Assembly (NCBI RefSeq): GCF_910592395.1
Contig: NC_088320.1
Coordinates: 6,076,001 to 6,140,000 of the forward strand
Source: Lineus longissimus
Lineage: Eukaryota; Nemertea; Pilidiophora; Heteronemertea; Lineidae
DNA length: 64,000 nucleotides
Direction: 5' to 3'
The position numbers and the translations under genes are program-made. The notes below the pieces were generated by a model. It did no database searches. It saw only the letters and a program-made list of their open reading frames with translations, and was not told where the DNA came from. Positions 48,194 to 58,425 of the stretch are shown piece by piece. Each line of letters begins with the position of its first letter. Positions within the stretch are counted from its first letter, which is position 1.

Positions 48194-49235
48194 GACGACA
48201 TCCAGCAACTCTGCCTTCATGGCAAAATAGCACAATTAAGAGACAATCGATTTTGATTGTATCGGCAGCATCGAATGGCTTAGCTAGCCTTAGATAGTGT
48301 GTGTGTCTCCAGTGTGTCTCCAGTCAGTCTCGAGAGGTGCCGTGTCGGAGAGAAGACTCTGGGCAAGCCTTATTTTTGTGACGTCTACCAACGTATATAT
48401 AACTCAACTATATCACATGGTCATGTATCACACTTCATTTATTTCAAAAAATAAAAATTGACAAAATGTTTGACACGAGTGTATTGCCTTATATGCCGCA
48501 AAATGCACGGATTATAGGTACTAACATATATTAATCCCGGGTACTAGGCAAGAATTGTATATCATACAGTAACAAGATTTCCGAGGCGGCAATGACTGTA
48601 AAATTGGCAAGGGGCCGTCACGACCTTGCGGAGTTGCATGGCCACTGCGTTGCAGCCCTTACTTTTGAATGACAGGATGGCTCCTGGCCGTGTTATTAGC
48701 AGTGTTACTTAAATACTTTCTTATATCTTAAGTACATAATTGTGTGTAAAATATTGATGGCTGAAAGTAAATACAAATAAACTGTCGTGTCTCCCTGAAA
48801 GTGGTGCCTACTAGTTTATCTTTCCACCACCAGGGGTGCCAGGTTATCATTTCCGAGTGTATCCTAAGCAGAGACAGACGAAAATGTTTCTTGTCTCCTT
48901 GATGATGTTCATTTCGAAGATGCACAGAATGTATTTCATGAGAATGTTGGGATTGATTATTGCACCAGTCTGTACTAATATAAATAATGCAGGCTTTTTT
49001 TACTCCTACGTCGTTTGAAATATCGAGAGTAGGTGGAGTATATTGAAAATCACTGGTGCCAGGATGGTAATAATGACGTGATTCACCGAACATTTTCATG
49101 CAAATACGGTTAATTTTCGCTGGTGTAGCCCTCTCTGCAAAAAATTCCGCTCGCGAAAATGAATACAGTACATGTATATACATGTACAACGAAAAAGATG
49201 TTATTTCATTGAAAAACAACGTTCAGATTAAGTTT
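48194..49235. other. Convergent intergenic stretch between the zinc-finger and tetraspan genes
   Basis: Contains the 3' UTR of the zinc-finger gene and, on the minus strand, that of the tetraspan gene. A segment at about 49007-49077 resembles one at 53229-53299. No exon with splice support was found. Confidence 0.55.
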
Positions 49236-49949
49236 TCAGACGACCAATGAGGAATGTAGTCGCTGCTGGGAGCCGTAACCCTGGCGATCCGTTGAAGTAT
49301 TTATAGAACAGTTTAGTGAGGACAGCAAGGGCGTTATCAATGTCGGCGATGAGGGATCCTCCTCTGACGTCACAACGACTAACACTGTATCCTTCGCGCA
49401 GCATCCGCAAACAGTCCGCGAACATATGACGACTTGAATGATGGCAATCACCAAACCAACCAGTCCGACTAAGGCACCGAATACATCAATGATGCCGATG
49501 GGGCCATCCGCCTCCAAGATGTCCATTTCTGGGGTGAAATCAAACCAGAGACTTGCGCACGAGATACATAGGTATAGGAAATCAACGAACGCACTGAAAA
49601 CGGACATGACAAGGCAAGCGACGATGATTGAAGTCCTCTCAGTCCGAGTTGAATATATGGCCAAACTGCCTCCTATCACGAGAAAACCTCCAGCGACGAA
49701 CCCACAACTGAACACATACGTGATCAAACCGTCTTGAACACCCCATGCAGCGCCCCCTAGTACCACTGCAATGGTCCCCAGGCAGACTTGAAAGATCCCA
49801 CAACATTTTTGTGCTGTCGCGGCGAAGTTGGACCGCCCCGGCACCTCGAGGGAGTTTACTGTTCCCGAATGTCCGACCGTTGTGACGTTCGTTTGCAGGG
49901 AGGTGACCGGCACAGGTAGTAATGGAGACGAGGACAGGCCCCTTATGCT
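49236..49949 (-). CDS. Tetraspan gene exon 2 (all membrane segments)
   Basis: Begins after acceptor CTTATATTCCAG and runs 237 codons to the stop. Contains all four membrane helices and the cytoplasmic tail. The frame upstream of the acceptor gives no ATG, so an earlier exon is required. Confidence 0.85.
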   Translation of the reverse strand, partial: SIRGLSSSPLLPVPVTSLQTNVTTVGHSGTVNSLEVPGRSNFAATAQKCCGIFQVCLGTIAVVLGGAAWGVQDGLITYVFSCGFVAGGFLVIGGSLAIYSTRTERTSIIVACLVMSVFSAFVDFLYLCISCASLWFDFTPEMDILEADGPIGIIDVFGALVGLVGLVIAIIQVVICSRTVCGCCAKDTVLVVVTSEEDPSSPTLITPLLSSLNCSINTSTDRQGYGSQQRLHSSLVV

Positions 49950-50495
49950 CTGGAATATAAGAAGAAAGGGTTTTTTTTAACACATTATAGGCCACGGGAA
50001 GGGAGGAGAGTTCCGCCCAGATAGATTAATCCCATCGCAAATCGCTATTTGTGTATCTGCATGAAGCATTTCAAATCTTCATTCTTAGGACTGGTCGGTG
50101 CAGACTTGAAGCCCACCTCAAGAGGATGAACATGTCCGAGTCCGGAAGGTGCCAGTGCAACACATCTGATCAGACACCAAAAGGTGAGATTGACGTTAGT
50201 AAGTTGTGGGTGTAAGGGTTAAATTAGCGCAGCTTCGATTTAGAATATCTCCTCCAAACCCTGCACTCGACGGGTTAAACGTATTCCACAATAACTATGA
50301 AATAACGTGAAACAAGAACTATATATCGTATCAAAAGCGGTTGTTCGCCGCTGGTACATCTGGTATATATATGCATATATTTCTTAAATCTATTCTTGAT
50401 ATTGTAGGGGCTAATCAAAAGAAAATGTGTGAGATATTTTCAGTGACACTTAACGACTATCTATTTATACCAACCTGGGTGTAAACGCGAGTCAT
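49236..50495 (-). CDS. Tetraspan membrane protein, MS4A/CD20-like, two-exon model
   Basis: The model has exon 1 at 50475-50495 (MTRVYTQ) and exon 2 at 49236-49949, joined in phase 0 to give 244 residues. Four hydrophobic segments lie at about 57-77, 82-106, 114-141 and 159-183, with short loops; cytosolic N- and C-termini are expected. GGFLVIGGSLAIYSTRTERT between TM2 and TM3 resembles the SGSLSVSA region of MS4A/CD20-like proteins. A CSRTVCGCC motif after TM4 is a likely palmitoylation site, and the tail is Ser/Thr-rich. Family members act as channel or receptor accessories at the plasma membrane; the role here is unknown. TMEM212 or another CD20-like subfamily is an alternative. Confidence 0.75.
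50090..50182 (+). mobile_element. LINE-type ORF relic (RNase H-proximal tail)
   Basis: The frame reads TGRCRLEAHLKRMNMSESGR then CQCNTSDQTPK. The order RL-AHL-RM, then a CxC and SDQTP, is typical of the C-terminal part of jockey/CR1-type retrotransposon polyproteins as I know them. Only about 31 codons remain, with no neighbouring reverse transcriptase motif, so it is a dead fragment. Confidence 0.55.
50475..50495 (-). CDS. Tetraspan gene exon 1 (start codon)
   Basis: On the minus strand ATGACTCGCGTTTACACCCAG is followed by donor GTTGGT, which is weak. It supplies the only nearby in-frame ATG, because exon 2 is open right up to its acceptor without one. The phase fits exactly. Confidence 0.5.
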
Positions 50496-51089
50496 GACGA
50501 AATTATGGTTCCAGAATCGGACGCGTACAAAGATGAAGTTGTCCTCTACCTGGAAATGTCACAAATCAACGACTTCCCCAAATTATCTATAAGACTTGAA
50601 CTTTATAGTTCCCAAGCAAAACTGTTGATTGGCAGTGTCTTATGAAACATGTCATACGGACTAGGACATGGAACTGATTTCTCATGACGCACTAGCTATA
50701 CAAATAAATTATCGGGTTTTCCGAAGTATTACATTAAATCAGGAAGTTACAATAAAGAAATGTGCTCCTTTTTAATGATATATCGGCCTACGCAGTCGGG
50801 TTCTTTTGTCGACCCACGTGAACAGTTCGTGAGACGAAGAAGGAAGTTTATGGACTTGAAAATATCGACATGAGTGGCGGGGCATGGAGACCTATATTTT
50901 ATTAAATAGTAACTCCGTTGAGAATTGAAATTGAGAAAATGGAACTCGAATTTGAAAGATTCTAACTGGGTAGAGGGAACTTTAATATAATGCAAATACT
51001 CAATATATACTCTATAAAAAGCTGAGTGTCGGCGTGATGGTCACGTTTCCTAAATTCTTTTCCCAGGACCACGATATTCGGCATGAGTC

Positions 51090-51350
51090 ATGCCCTATAT
51101 ATAGGGCATATCTGCCGGATCAGGCCACATGTATGTGGCCTGATCCGGTGTAATGTTTTTGAGTGTTTCTGTTTTTGAGTGTTTCCCCTCATTGTTTGGG
51201 AACGCTCAAAAATAGATTGACAAGTTTTTCTGTGTATCCCCCCTATTGAAAAGTCGTGGTCTCTCTATAGCTGCCTATTGTTTGGAAACACTGACACATG
51301 GGGAGCAACCACAGATGTTACACCGGCATGCAGATAAGACATCGGAAAAC
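51090..51350. repeat. Cluster of perfect palindromes, MITE-like
   Basis: ATGCCCTATATATAGGGCAT (51090-51109) is a perfect 20-bp palindrome. Immediately after, 51115-51148 has 16-base arms (CCGGATCAGGCCACAT and its exact complement) around a 2-base loop. Then TTTTTGAGTGTTTCCC pairs with GGGAACGCTCAAAAA. Outer pieces TATCTGCCGG and CCGGCATGCAGATA are also inverted. CCGGTGTAT/ATACACCGG recurs at 55.74-55.77 kb. Confidence 0.85.
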
Positions 51351-51504
51351 CAACTCCGAAAAGTTTCTTTAGGGCGAATGAAGACTAGGTCTATCTGGTG
51401 ATTGAAATGCTTTTTCTGGTGGTAAATAACACGCTTTCCCTGGTGATATCAGAGCTAACAAGCTCTATAGTGTCACCACGACCCTCTTTTAGGCTACCCT
51501 CTTT

Positions 51505-51600
51505 TTCGTGCCCTCAAATCATGAAATAAGAGAACATTATTCATGTTATTGTGGTTTTTATTCATACTGGAGAAAGACCATATCCATGTACCCTAAAAAC
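51505..51600 (+). pseudogene. Possible C2H2 zinc-finger relic
   Basis: IHTGERPYPCT, the classic inter-finger linker followed by the first Cys of the next finger, is encoded at about 51559-51591. SNHEIREH precedes it in another frame. Both frames stop soon after. Probably a decayed zinc-finger exon fragment, but the match is short. Confidence 0.35.
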
Positions 51601-51799
51601 ACGTGGTTCATTGTCGTTTTAGAACTCTCTGCTGTCGGTAACGCCCGTTCTCGGCCTTGCGTTTTTCCCGCAGTCTTTGTGCTAAGACTGGTCAAAGGCC
51701 TAACATATTTGAATCTCCTACCTTCCAACTTTCCTAGGCCCTTGCTTGCTGAATGTGGAGGCTCCTTCTTAGCCTCACTTTGAGTTTTCAGGAAAGAAA

Positions 51800-51858
51800 A
51801 TGTCGGATGGTAGACGTGGACTTCTCTCCCGAAATTTTGATATTATGCCTTTATTCTG
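51800..51858 (+). CDS. Small unknown gene, exon 1 (coding part)
   Basis: ATG preceded by GAAAGAAA. Nineteen codons plus TG, then donor GTAAGA. The acceptor eight bases before shows this is not the first transcribed exon. Confidence 0.55.
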
Positions 51859-52369
51859 GTAAGAAAATACATGAAATTCACTTTTTTCGATAGAGTGTAC
51901 ACGCGGGCTCAATCTGGCTGACTCTTGTTGACAATTTATTCATATATCTATACATTTCAGTGTCGCTCGAGTGGACGTCTGGAACCCGGTGTGGAACTGT
52001 GTAGAAAGTTTTCTGTGCATGCAGCCCATTCCGGTGTGGAAGTATAAAGGTTTCGCTAGTCTTACGAGACGAGAAGGAACGTATGAAGTATGTAATTGTA
52101 ATTTATTGACGTCTTTTAAAAGATTCCTTCTATGAAATCAACGACTGTGGTACTGCCCCATAAATGAATTAGCGCAGGACTTGGTGGCACCACAGTCCTT
52201 CGTACTTCGTCTTTCCTATGGCTTGCGAAACCTGCCTAATGTCTATCAGCCGGCACGGATGAAATGAGTTACCCCTCTCCACTGAGTTATAACCTAAGTT
52301 CTGTACATGTACATTTCTAACTTCATTTTCCAGGTGAAATCGTTGGAGCCAGTTGAATACATGGAGTGA
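51800..52369 (+). CDS. Unrecognised 73-residue protein, three-exon gene
   Basis: Exons 51800-51858, 51961-52087 and 52334-52369 join in phases 2 and 0 across good GT-AG borders (TG|GTAAGA, ACATTTCAG|, GAA|GTATGT, TTTTCCAG|). The protein starts MSDGRRGLLSRNFDIMPLF and ends YEVKSLEPVEYME. The centre is aromatic and Cys-rich (VWNPVWNCVESFLC, then MQPIPVWKYKGF). There is no signal peptide and no clear membrane helix. I do not recognise the family. The exon with the ATG begins eight bases earlier at an acceptor (TTTTCAG at 51785-51791), so a 5' non-coding exon, or further coding exons, lie upstream. Possible poly(A) signals are at 52841 and 52875. Confidence 0.6.
51961..52087 (+). CDS. Small unknown gene, exon 2
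   Basis: Acceptor ATACATTTCAG, donor GAA|GTATGT. Completes a Cys codon and adds 42 codons with four Trp-containing positions and two Cys. Confidence 0.6.
52334..52369 (+). CDS. Small unknown gene, exon 3 (stop)
   Basis: Acceptor CATTTTCCAG, then VKSLEPVEYME and TGA. The short acidic tail closes the frame. Confidence 0.58.
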   Translation: MKSLEPVEYME

Positions 52370-55300
52370 ACCAGCCCAGCAGTGACTGAAGTCTAAAAGG
52401 AAGTTGATCTGCTAATGGGTTTGTGGACAGGACCAGAGAAACGAACCGATTTCCTCAGGATTTCTATGGACGTGCAAGTATAGCTTCTTTTGGCGACTTG
52501 AAAACAAGCAAAACCCTTATTCACTGCCATACTACTGTTGTGTTGAATTACAAGTAATCACAGTTATATTTTGTTGTTTGTCTTGTCTAACTATTGACCA
52601 TAGGTATCACCAACTTAGTCTTATAGCAATTAGAACCCCATCAAAATGAATTTAATGCCCATTTCAAGTTTGGGAGTCCTCTCGAGACTTTAAAACATGT
52701 TTGTTTCTTTCTTTTAAGCATCTAAAGAAGTCGTCCAGTTCCTCCATCCATAGATTCTACACAGCATCCTCGAAGTCCTGCCCTCTTCATCTTCGCTTTC
52801 TTACGAATCTTATTTCTTCTGTATTTGAATGATCATCATGAATAAAGTAATTATAAATCACTTGTGTCTTTCAATAAACTTTCGGGGGGAGGGGTTAGTC
52901 ATGTCGTCAGGACACCAATTACATGACAACCGCCTCAACACTCTCTTTATCATCAAAAAGTTACGGAGCAAATTCCACGCACAGCTTGTGCAAGAGCGAT
53001 CCATCAGGAAGAACAAAGAGTGGATCTAACAATATTCTTTATTTGCCTCATTAACATCGGCTACAATAAAAGATGGTGTTCAATACATCAGGCTTGATAA
53101 TGTCATCATTAACAATATATAGTATGTGGTGTGCTATTTGATGAGAAATGAACAAGACTGTTGACCATTCAAACATGGTCCTTGCAAAAAACGAAACGCA
53201 TCCTGAGATCAGGCCTGCCCCGTACTCCTGTACGTCGTAAACGAACATTTGAAATATCGAGACGAGTATATTGAAGACATCTGGTGCCAACTCCATCACA
53301 GTCTTCCATTACTGATGAATCATCTCGCTGAAATGAGAGGGAAATATCGTTAGAAGTATCGTTATGAGAAGGGAAATATCGTTAGTCCTCCGGAGACACA
53401 TATGGATGAAGAGAGAAATGCTTGGGGAGTATTGCTGGAGAGGTAAAGGACCGAAGCCTATAGCCATAATCATAAACCATAAAAAAAAGTTTGGATGTAG
53501 TTTAGTACAAAAGGGTATTTTTGAGTGTCAAATACCGGACAGAACAGGCATGCACTTTTTGAACATATTTGTCAAAGAAAGGATGAGTTCCCTATCCAAA
53601 GGCAAAGGCCATATTCTTGTTGATGAACAAATTCTTGTCTCCAGGTAAACATTCAATCTGATGTACAGTGCCTGATATGGACACAAGGTCCTGGCCTGGT
53701 CAATTCAATTTCCAACAGGCCTTGTGTTCCGGCCATGAAGAGAAATCGACCATGCCAAGCAATGTACATTTATTACACTTCCACCTGGAACTAAGAATTC
53801 GTTTGTCAACAAGAATTTGGCCTAAACTGGGGATTTAAAACATGACTGTCATACGTAGGTCTAAACTACAGTGGAACCTCTCTATCAAGGACACCCTCGG
53901 GACTGACAAGTGCTGTCCTTAATAGAGAGGTGTCCTGATTAGAGAGGTCAAAATGAATGTAAATGAACTATTTGGGACCGAAACTAGTGTCCTTAATAGA
54001 GAGGGTGTCCTTAGTAGAGAGGTGTCCGCTAAGGGAGGTTCTACTGTAATATTTTTAGAAGAATACGAGGAAAATGAATTTTGATACCACGAAGTTCGTA
54101 TATCTGCAGGCCTCGGTCAGAGCACGAGGTACAAATCTGAACACAACAAAGCTCTAAATCAGACCAAAAAAGGATACTTACAGGAAAATGTTCCTCCCTA
54201 CATGTTTGCCGACTCCTACAGTTACCATTCGCCTCGATTTATATGATTTTGGCAAAGGATTACCGAGATTTAATCAGATTAAATTGGCACCAAACTCATT
54301 TTACCAGCTTGACCTGCTGCTTCTGGCCGCCAGACAAGGCTTAGGAAGTGACGTGTACCGCATTATTGGTGACGTGTACTATTGCAATCCCAGAAGGCCT
54401 TAGGCCCCGATGAAAGGGCGGGATAATTCGAATGCAAAAGGCTCCCTTCTGGTTCTAGGCCTCTGTCGGTCTCCTTTGTCGCTATTCTTCGGCTGTGGAC
54501 ATTCTGTTGTCTGATTCAGTTGTATTCCTCTGAAAGAAAAAGAATCAAACGTTGAATATGTGTATAAAAAAGTGCAAAACAAGCCACATTCTTGACCGTG
54601 GCCGTCGAAGCCCGGGAGAAAAACAGGGGGTCCGGGCTTCTATGGCCACAATCAACAATCCTGGGTACTCAAGCGCCCGCGCAACAGCGGACACAAGGCA
54701 CTCCATCACAATGATTAGTTGTCACAACAGAAGTCGGTAGTGCAGACATCAAGTATAGGGGCGCAAGTGCCTTACATATGTTGCGATTTTTTTTCAACAG
54801 TTTCATGGTTTGACCCAAATCAGAATTCAATCAACAACTTCATCATTCAACATCAGAATGAGTTCTTTTCAAAAATTCTGTATTTCAATGGGTACTTTCA
54901 ATTTTATAGTGCATTTACTTTCTCAAGATTGCAACCGGATTATATTTAATTATGAGAAAAGTGGAAATTTTCATAGTAAGTGATATTCAATGTACCCCAG
55001 GCCTGGAATTACCAGGCCTCGAATTACAAATGTCAAAAAACCGTCAACAGAGAGCAAAATCGCCAAGGGGATATTCCTACTGAATAAAATTCCCGTGATA
55101 CTTAAAAAACAACATATTCCTACCTCAATCCCCGATATCTTTAGTGTGTAATCCATCAAGAAAGTTGAAGAATATCGTGTTCTCAGTATTGACAGTCTCG
55201 GACAATGCTCGAACCCACAACGCATTGATTGTGGATTGGTAGGGAAGTGTGGTTAGAGCAAGACTAGCACATTTAGGACATGGAATATAGCTGGCAGCAC

Positions 55301-56295
55301 ATGTTGATTCTAATACTGTAAAATCGGTAAGGAAACGTCGTGACTTTCGCCCAACACACCCTGTCCATATTAGATACAAGTGCCTTCAGGAAGGATTACC
55401 ACCTCGTTTCAAGAGACGAGTGTATAGACGAGTGTCTTCAGGAAGGATTCCCAACTTCAAGGAGACACGAGAATCTCCTTTAAGAATTCCCATTCGTGGA
55501 AGGCCCTCAGAAGACGCAAAGTTTCGTGGACGGGTGTGTGATTATGATTTCAACAGCTAGAAAGTCGCACGCTCCTGATCGATTTTGCAGTAACAGACGA
55601 ACAGTCACCTCCGACGAACGGTGCTGCCCCAAGGTATAAATTTGCTGCAAATATGGATGACATTATTCATTAGAATGTCGTCTCCGATATGAATGTCGTC
55701 TCCGATATGGCACCCTTCAGTGAAAAAAACTCTTTCCTAGCCCGGTGTATTGTCAGATGATACACCGGCCTTCGCACTTCGTCTAAGATTAGGCCTATAA
55801 GCATTTCTTTATTTGAAAGACTCTGGTATTAGTAAAACCGGGCCATTTTACTGACGATCTTTTTTGGCGGGAACAATTTTTGCAGTCGCTTCCACGTGGC
55901 CGGGCTGGGTTTTTGTTGAAATCAAGTAAATATCTGGCAGAAAAATGAACCAAACGGCACATCATTGATGTCTTTAGAAAGGGAACTTCATCAGCAATCC
56001 AGTCAAATAGATGATGCTAAACCGGTAATCTTTCTTGTGTGGCCTAACTCTCATCTTGACCCGCAATATTTTGAAATCGCTAAATCACTCCCCCAGCTGT
56101 GGAGCTCGATAGTGGTGACGCAAACGCGCATGAGAGTCAGGATGCCTAACTCTCTGCCCATCGTTTGAGTAGAGGTTTATTTTGAAACAACCTGTAAAAA
56201 TTGCCGGTAGTCGCACTCATACCTTCTTTCATCTGTGTATGCGTGTATGCTTGACGATCAATAGTCAACATGCTTGAGACTACAAATATTCCAAA
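52370..56295. other. Intergenic stretch before PFDN5
   Basis: No supported gene. Contains probable 3' UTR of the small gene, a MITE copy (53867-54048), a short inverted repeat CCGGTGTATTGTCAGATGAT followed by ACACCGG (about 55743-55769), and a 19-bp duplication GAATGTCGTCTCCGATATG at about 55674. Confidence 0.55.
53867..54048. mobile_element. Copy C of the TACAGT inverted-repeat MITE
   Basis: Complete 182-bp copy with left end TACAGTGGAACCTCTC and right end GGGAGGTTCTACTGTA. Very similar to copies B and D, indicating a recently active family. Confidence 0.93.
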
Positions 56296-56367
56296 ATGGC
56301 GAAGCAGGTTGACATTACTCAGCTTTCTCTCCAGCAATTAAACCAATTATCTCAACAATTAGATCAG
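56296..56367 (+). CDS. PFDN5: PFDN5 exon 1
   Basis: Start codon and 24 codons of the first helix, ending LSQQLDQ at donor GTAATT. Phase 0. Confidence 0.95.
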
Positions 56368-58425
56368 GTAATTAAAAACATTGTCGTGAAGGACAATCTT
56401 ATAGTCTTATAGCACTATTTGAAACTGACGGCACTGATGTAAATCAGTCAGAAGTGTGAGAAAAATGGCATAGATTTTCGTTGAACATTTTATTTTTTCT
56501 AACGTGCATGCAGTGCACATGATGATGTATGGTGGGCCCACCACATTCACTGCAGTAGAAAGGAATTGCAATTTGCATTAATTTCCACTTAGCTCTGCAG
56601 TAACACCCTCAGAAGAAATGCCTCTGAAGGTTGGTAAGCTTGTTATATACTAGGTTGAACACAGATTGCATTATTTGTTAGCCAATAATTCAATATAATG
56701 ACGGTCAGTGAATGTGGTTCAAAATCTCAACTGCCGGGTTGCTCTCCAAGTCCAACCCTGCATTATAGTACAGATCAGTACAACAAACCTTCATGCAGAA
56801 GCCTTCAGCTTTGAAGTCGAGAAAGTATACATTTGATATGATAAAAGACAGTCTTGGAGATTAATGTCAAAATAACAAAGGCACACATTTTTTAGCTTAC
56901 ATGATGATGTCATTTTATCTACAGTTGTATTTCTATAATTTTCCAGGAGATCAGTTTCTACTCTAATTCTTTAAATACCCTGAAGATGGCACAACAGAAG
57001 TTCTCTGAGTCTCAGGAGTGTCTGGGCAAGCTGGATGCCAAGAGCAAAGATAAAGAAATACTGGTGCCTCTGACCAGTTCAGTATCCTTTCAAATTTACT
57101 TCCTACATTTCCGATAGTTGTCTTCATAAGTAAGTGTCACAGTCCTTTTGGGACTTTCCAACAAGCAAATCTGTTCTTAAGATGAGAATTTTTAATGATT
57201 GGTTTAGATGAATCATATCAAACCCAAATCAACATTTGTGCATGTGTGAAGGAAGTGACATGTTTTCACTATTTTTGACAGTAGGAGTATATTGTAAAAC
57301 TGCTTCACTTCCATGAGATTTGAATGTTTCTCCTTAATTCTGAACCAGATGTATGTTCCTGGAACACTCAGTGATATTGACAACGTGCTGATAGATGTAG
57401 GAACTGGATATTACGTAGAAAAGGTAAGTATTTTCTGTAGTATTTGGGAGAGATTAAGTATGTGTTGGGGGCCTACATTGGATATCCATTGTATATCCAA
57501 GTAAAAATACTGTTCAGGTATTCATTCCTAAAGATTGGTTAATCAGCAAATAACTTTGCCGCTCCATCAAGAAATGGTCCAGTTGGTCTAATTCGTTGGG
57601 CAGTGCCAAGGTGGTGACTTCCGATTCAGATCAGATATGCACATCATAGTCAACGTGAGAAAAGAAAGCAGCTCCTAATGCATTTCTAGACGAGCCAAAC
57701 AGAAAAAAATTTCTTCAAACCTGATGCTTCTTCAAACCTGAAACACAAGCATTAAGACAAGGCCAATTCCTTCAAGTTTTCCCAAACAGGTTGCTTTGAC
57801 GACTAATCTCAATCCAATTTTCTTTCAGGAAGTGGAAGGCGCCAAGGCCTACTTCAAAAGGAAAGTCGACTTCTTGACAGGTGAAATAGAAAAATTAAAA
57901 GAGCCGCTGCAGAACAAATATCAAATGAAACAAAGTGAGTTTTTCAGATGAGAAATTATACGACGTGGCAGATGCATGTGTCAGTGTCCAGTATCAAACA
58001 CGCAGTGTTTGGATTGTGACTTGTATGAGTCTCTTTTTAAACCACTCTAATCAATCAGTCAATCAAACTAGATTTCAATAGCCCCTGAATTAAAGGAAAA
58101 CCTGATCTCTCAAGTGCTTTACACAACAGAACAGTCCGTGAAGGTTTATGAGGAGTGTAGGAAAACCTTATCTCTCGGGCATTTACACACCAAAACACTC
58201 CTAGGGGTGTTCTAAAAATGTCTCTGGAATTAGCCAGCTGGATGGAAGAAGGTAGCTGGTTCCATAGAAGTGATGATGCTAGACCGTGCCACCCCTCATC
58301 GTGTTTGCAAATATTGGTTTTATCGCAAATGTCTTATTGCATTTTCAGGTGTGACGGAGGTACTACAGATGAAGGTACAAGCTCAGATGATGGCCCAGCA
58401 GCAGACCGCAGGAAAATCATCATAG
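56296..58425 (+). CDS. PFDN5: Prefoldin subunit 5, five exons, complete
   Basis: An alpha-type subunit of the prefoldin hexamer, the cytosolic chaperone that passes unfolded actin and tubulin to CCT. The five exons give 154 residues, the same length as the human protein. Matches to human PFDN5 include [26 protein letters not shown] and [13 protein letters not shown]. The central beta-hairpins (about 60-94) are flanked by two coiled-coil helices (about 1-57 and 95-145). The C-terminus is Gln/Met-rich ([12 protein letters not shown]). The start ATG at 56296 gives [18 protein letters not shown], like MAQSINITELNLPQL. Convergent with CEP70. Coordinates span introns. Confidence 0.97.
56947..57081 (+). 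CDS. PFDN5: PFDN5 exon 2
   Basis: Acceptor ATTTTCCAG; 45 codons from [10 protein letters not shown] to EILVPLTSS; donor TCA|GTATCC is weak, but the protein match fixes the border. Phase 0-0. Confidence 0.93.
57349..57423 (+). CDS. PFDN5: PFDN5 exon 3
   Basis: Acceptor CTGAACCAG, donor AAG|GTAAGT. Encodes [20 protein letters not shown] then YYVEK, the beta-hairpin core. Phase 0-0. Confidence 0.97.
57829..57934 (+). CDS. PFDN5: PFDN5 exon 4
   Basis: Acceptor TTTCTTTCAG, donor CAAA|GTGAGT. Encodes the start of the second helix, [20 protein letters not shown] and onward. Phase 0 to phase 1. Confidence 0.96.
58349..58425 (+). CDS. PFDN5: PFDN5 exon 5 (stop)
   Basis: Acceptor GCATTTTCAG. Encodes [20 protein letters not shown] then GKSS and TAG, the end of the second coiled-coil helix. 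Confidence 0.95.

Larger units (their letters stand above)
50496..51799. other. Intergenic stretch with palindromes and a zinc-finger relic
   Basis: Probably holds the promoters of both the minus-strand tetraspan gene and the plus-strand small gene. Apart from the palindrome cluster and finger relic listed separately, nothing recognisable. Confidence 0.5.

Noticed and set aside
48728-49219. 163-codon minus-strand frame beside the tetraspan gene
   Set aside because: No splice link to the tetraspan exon, low-complexity composition and no recognisable motif; it fits 3' UTR better.
53364-53648. Plus-strand 94-codon frame (starting at an ATG)
   Set aside because: No homology recognised and no promoter or splice context; length is within chance expectation.
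55125-55379. Minus-strand 84-codon frame with several Cys
   Set aside because: Isolated, without splice borders or known motif.
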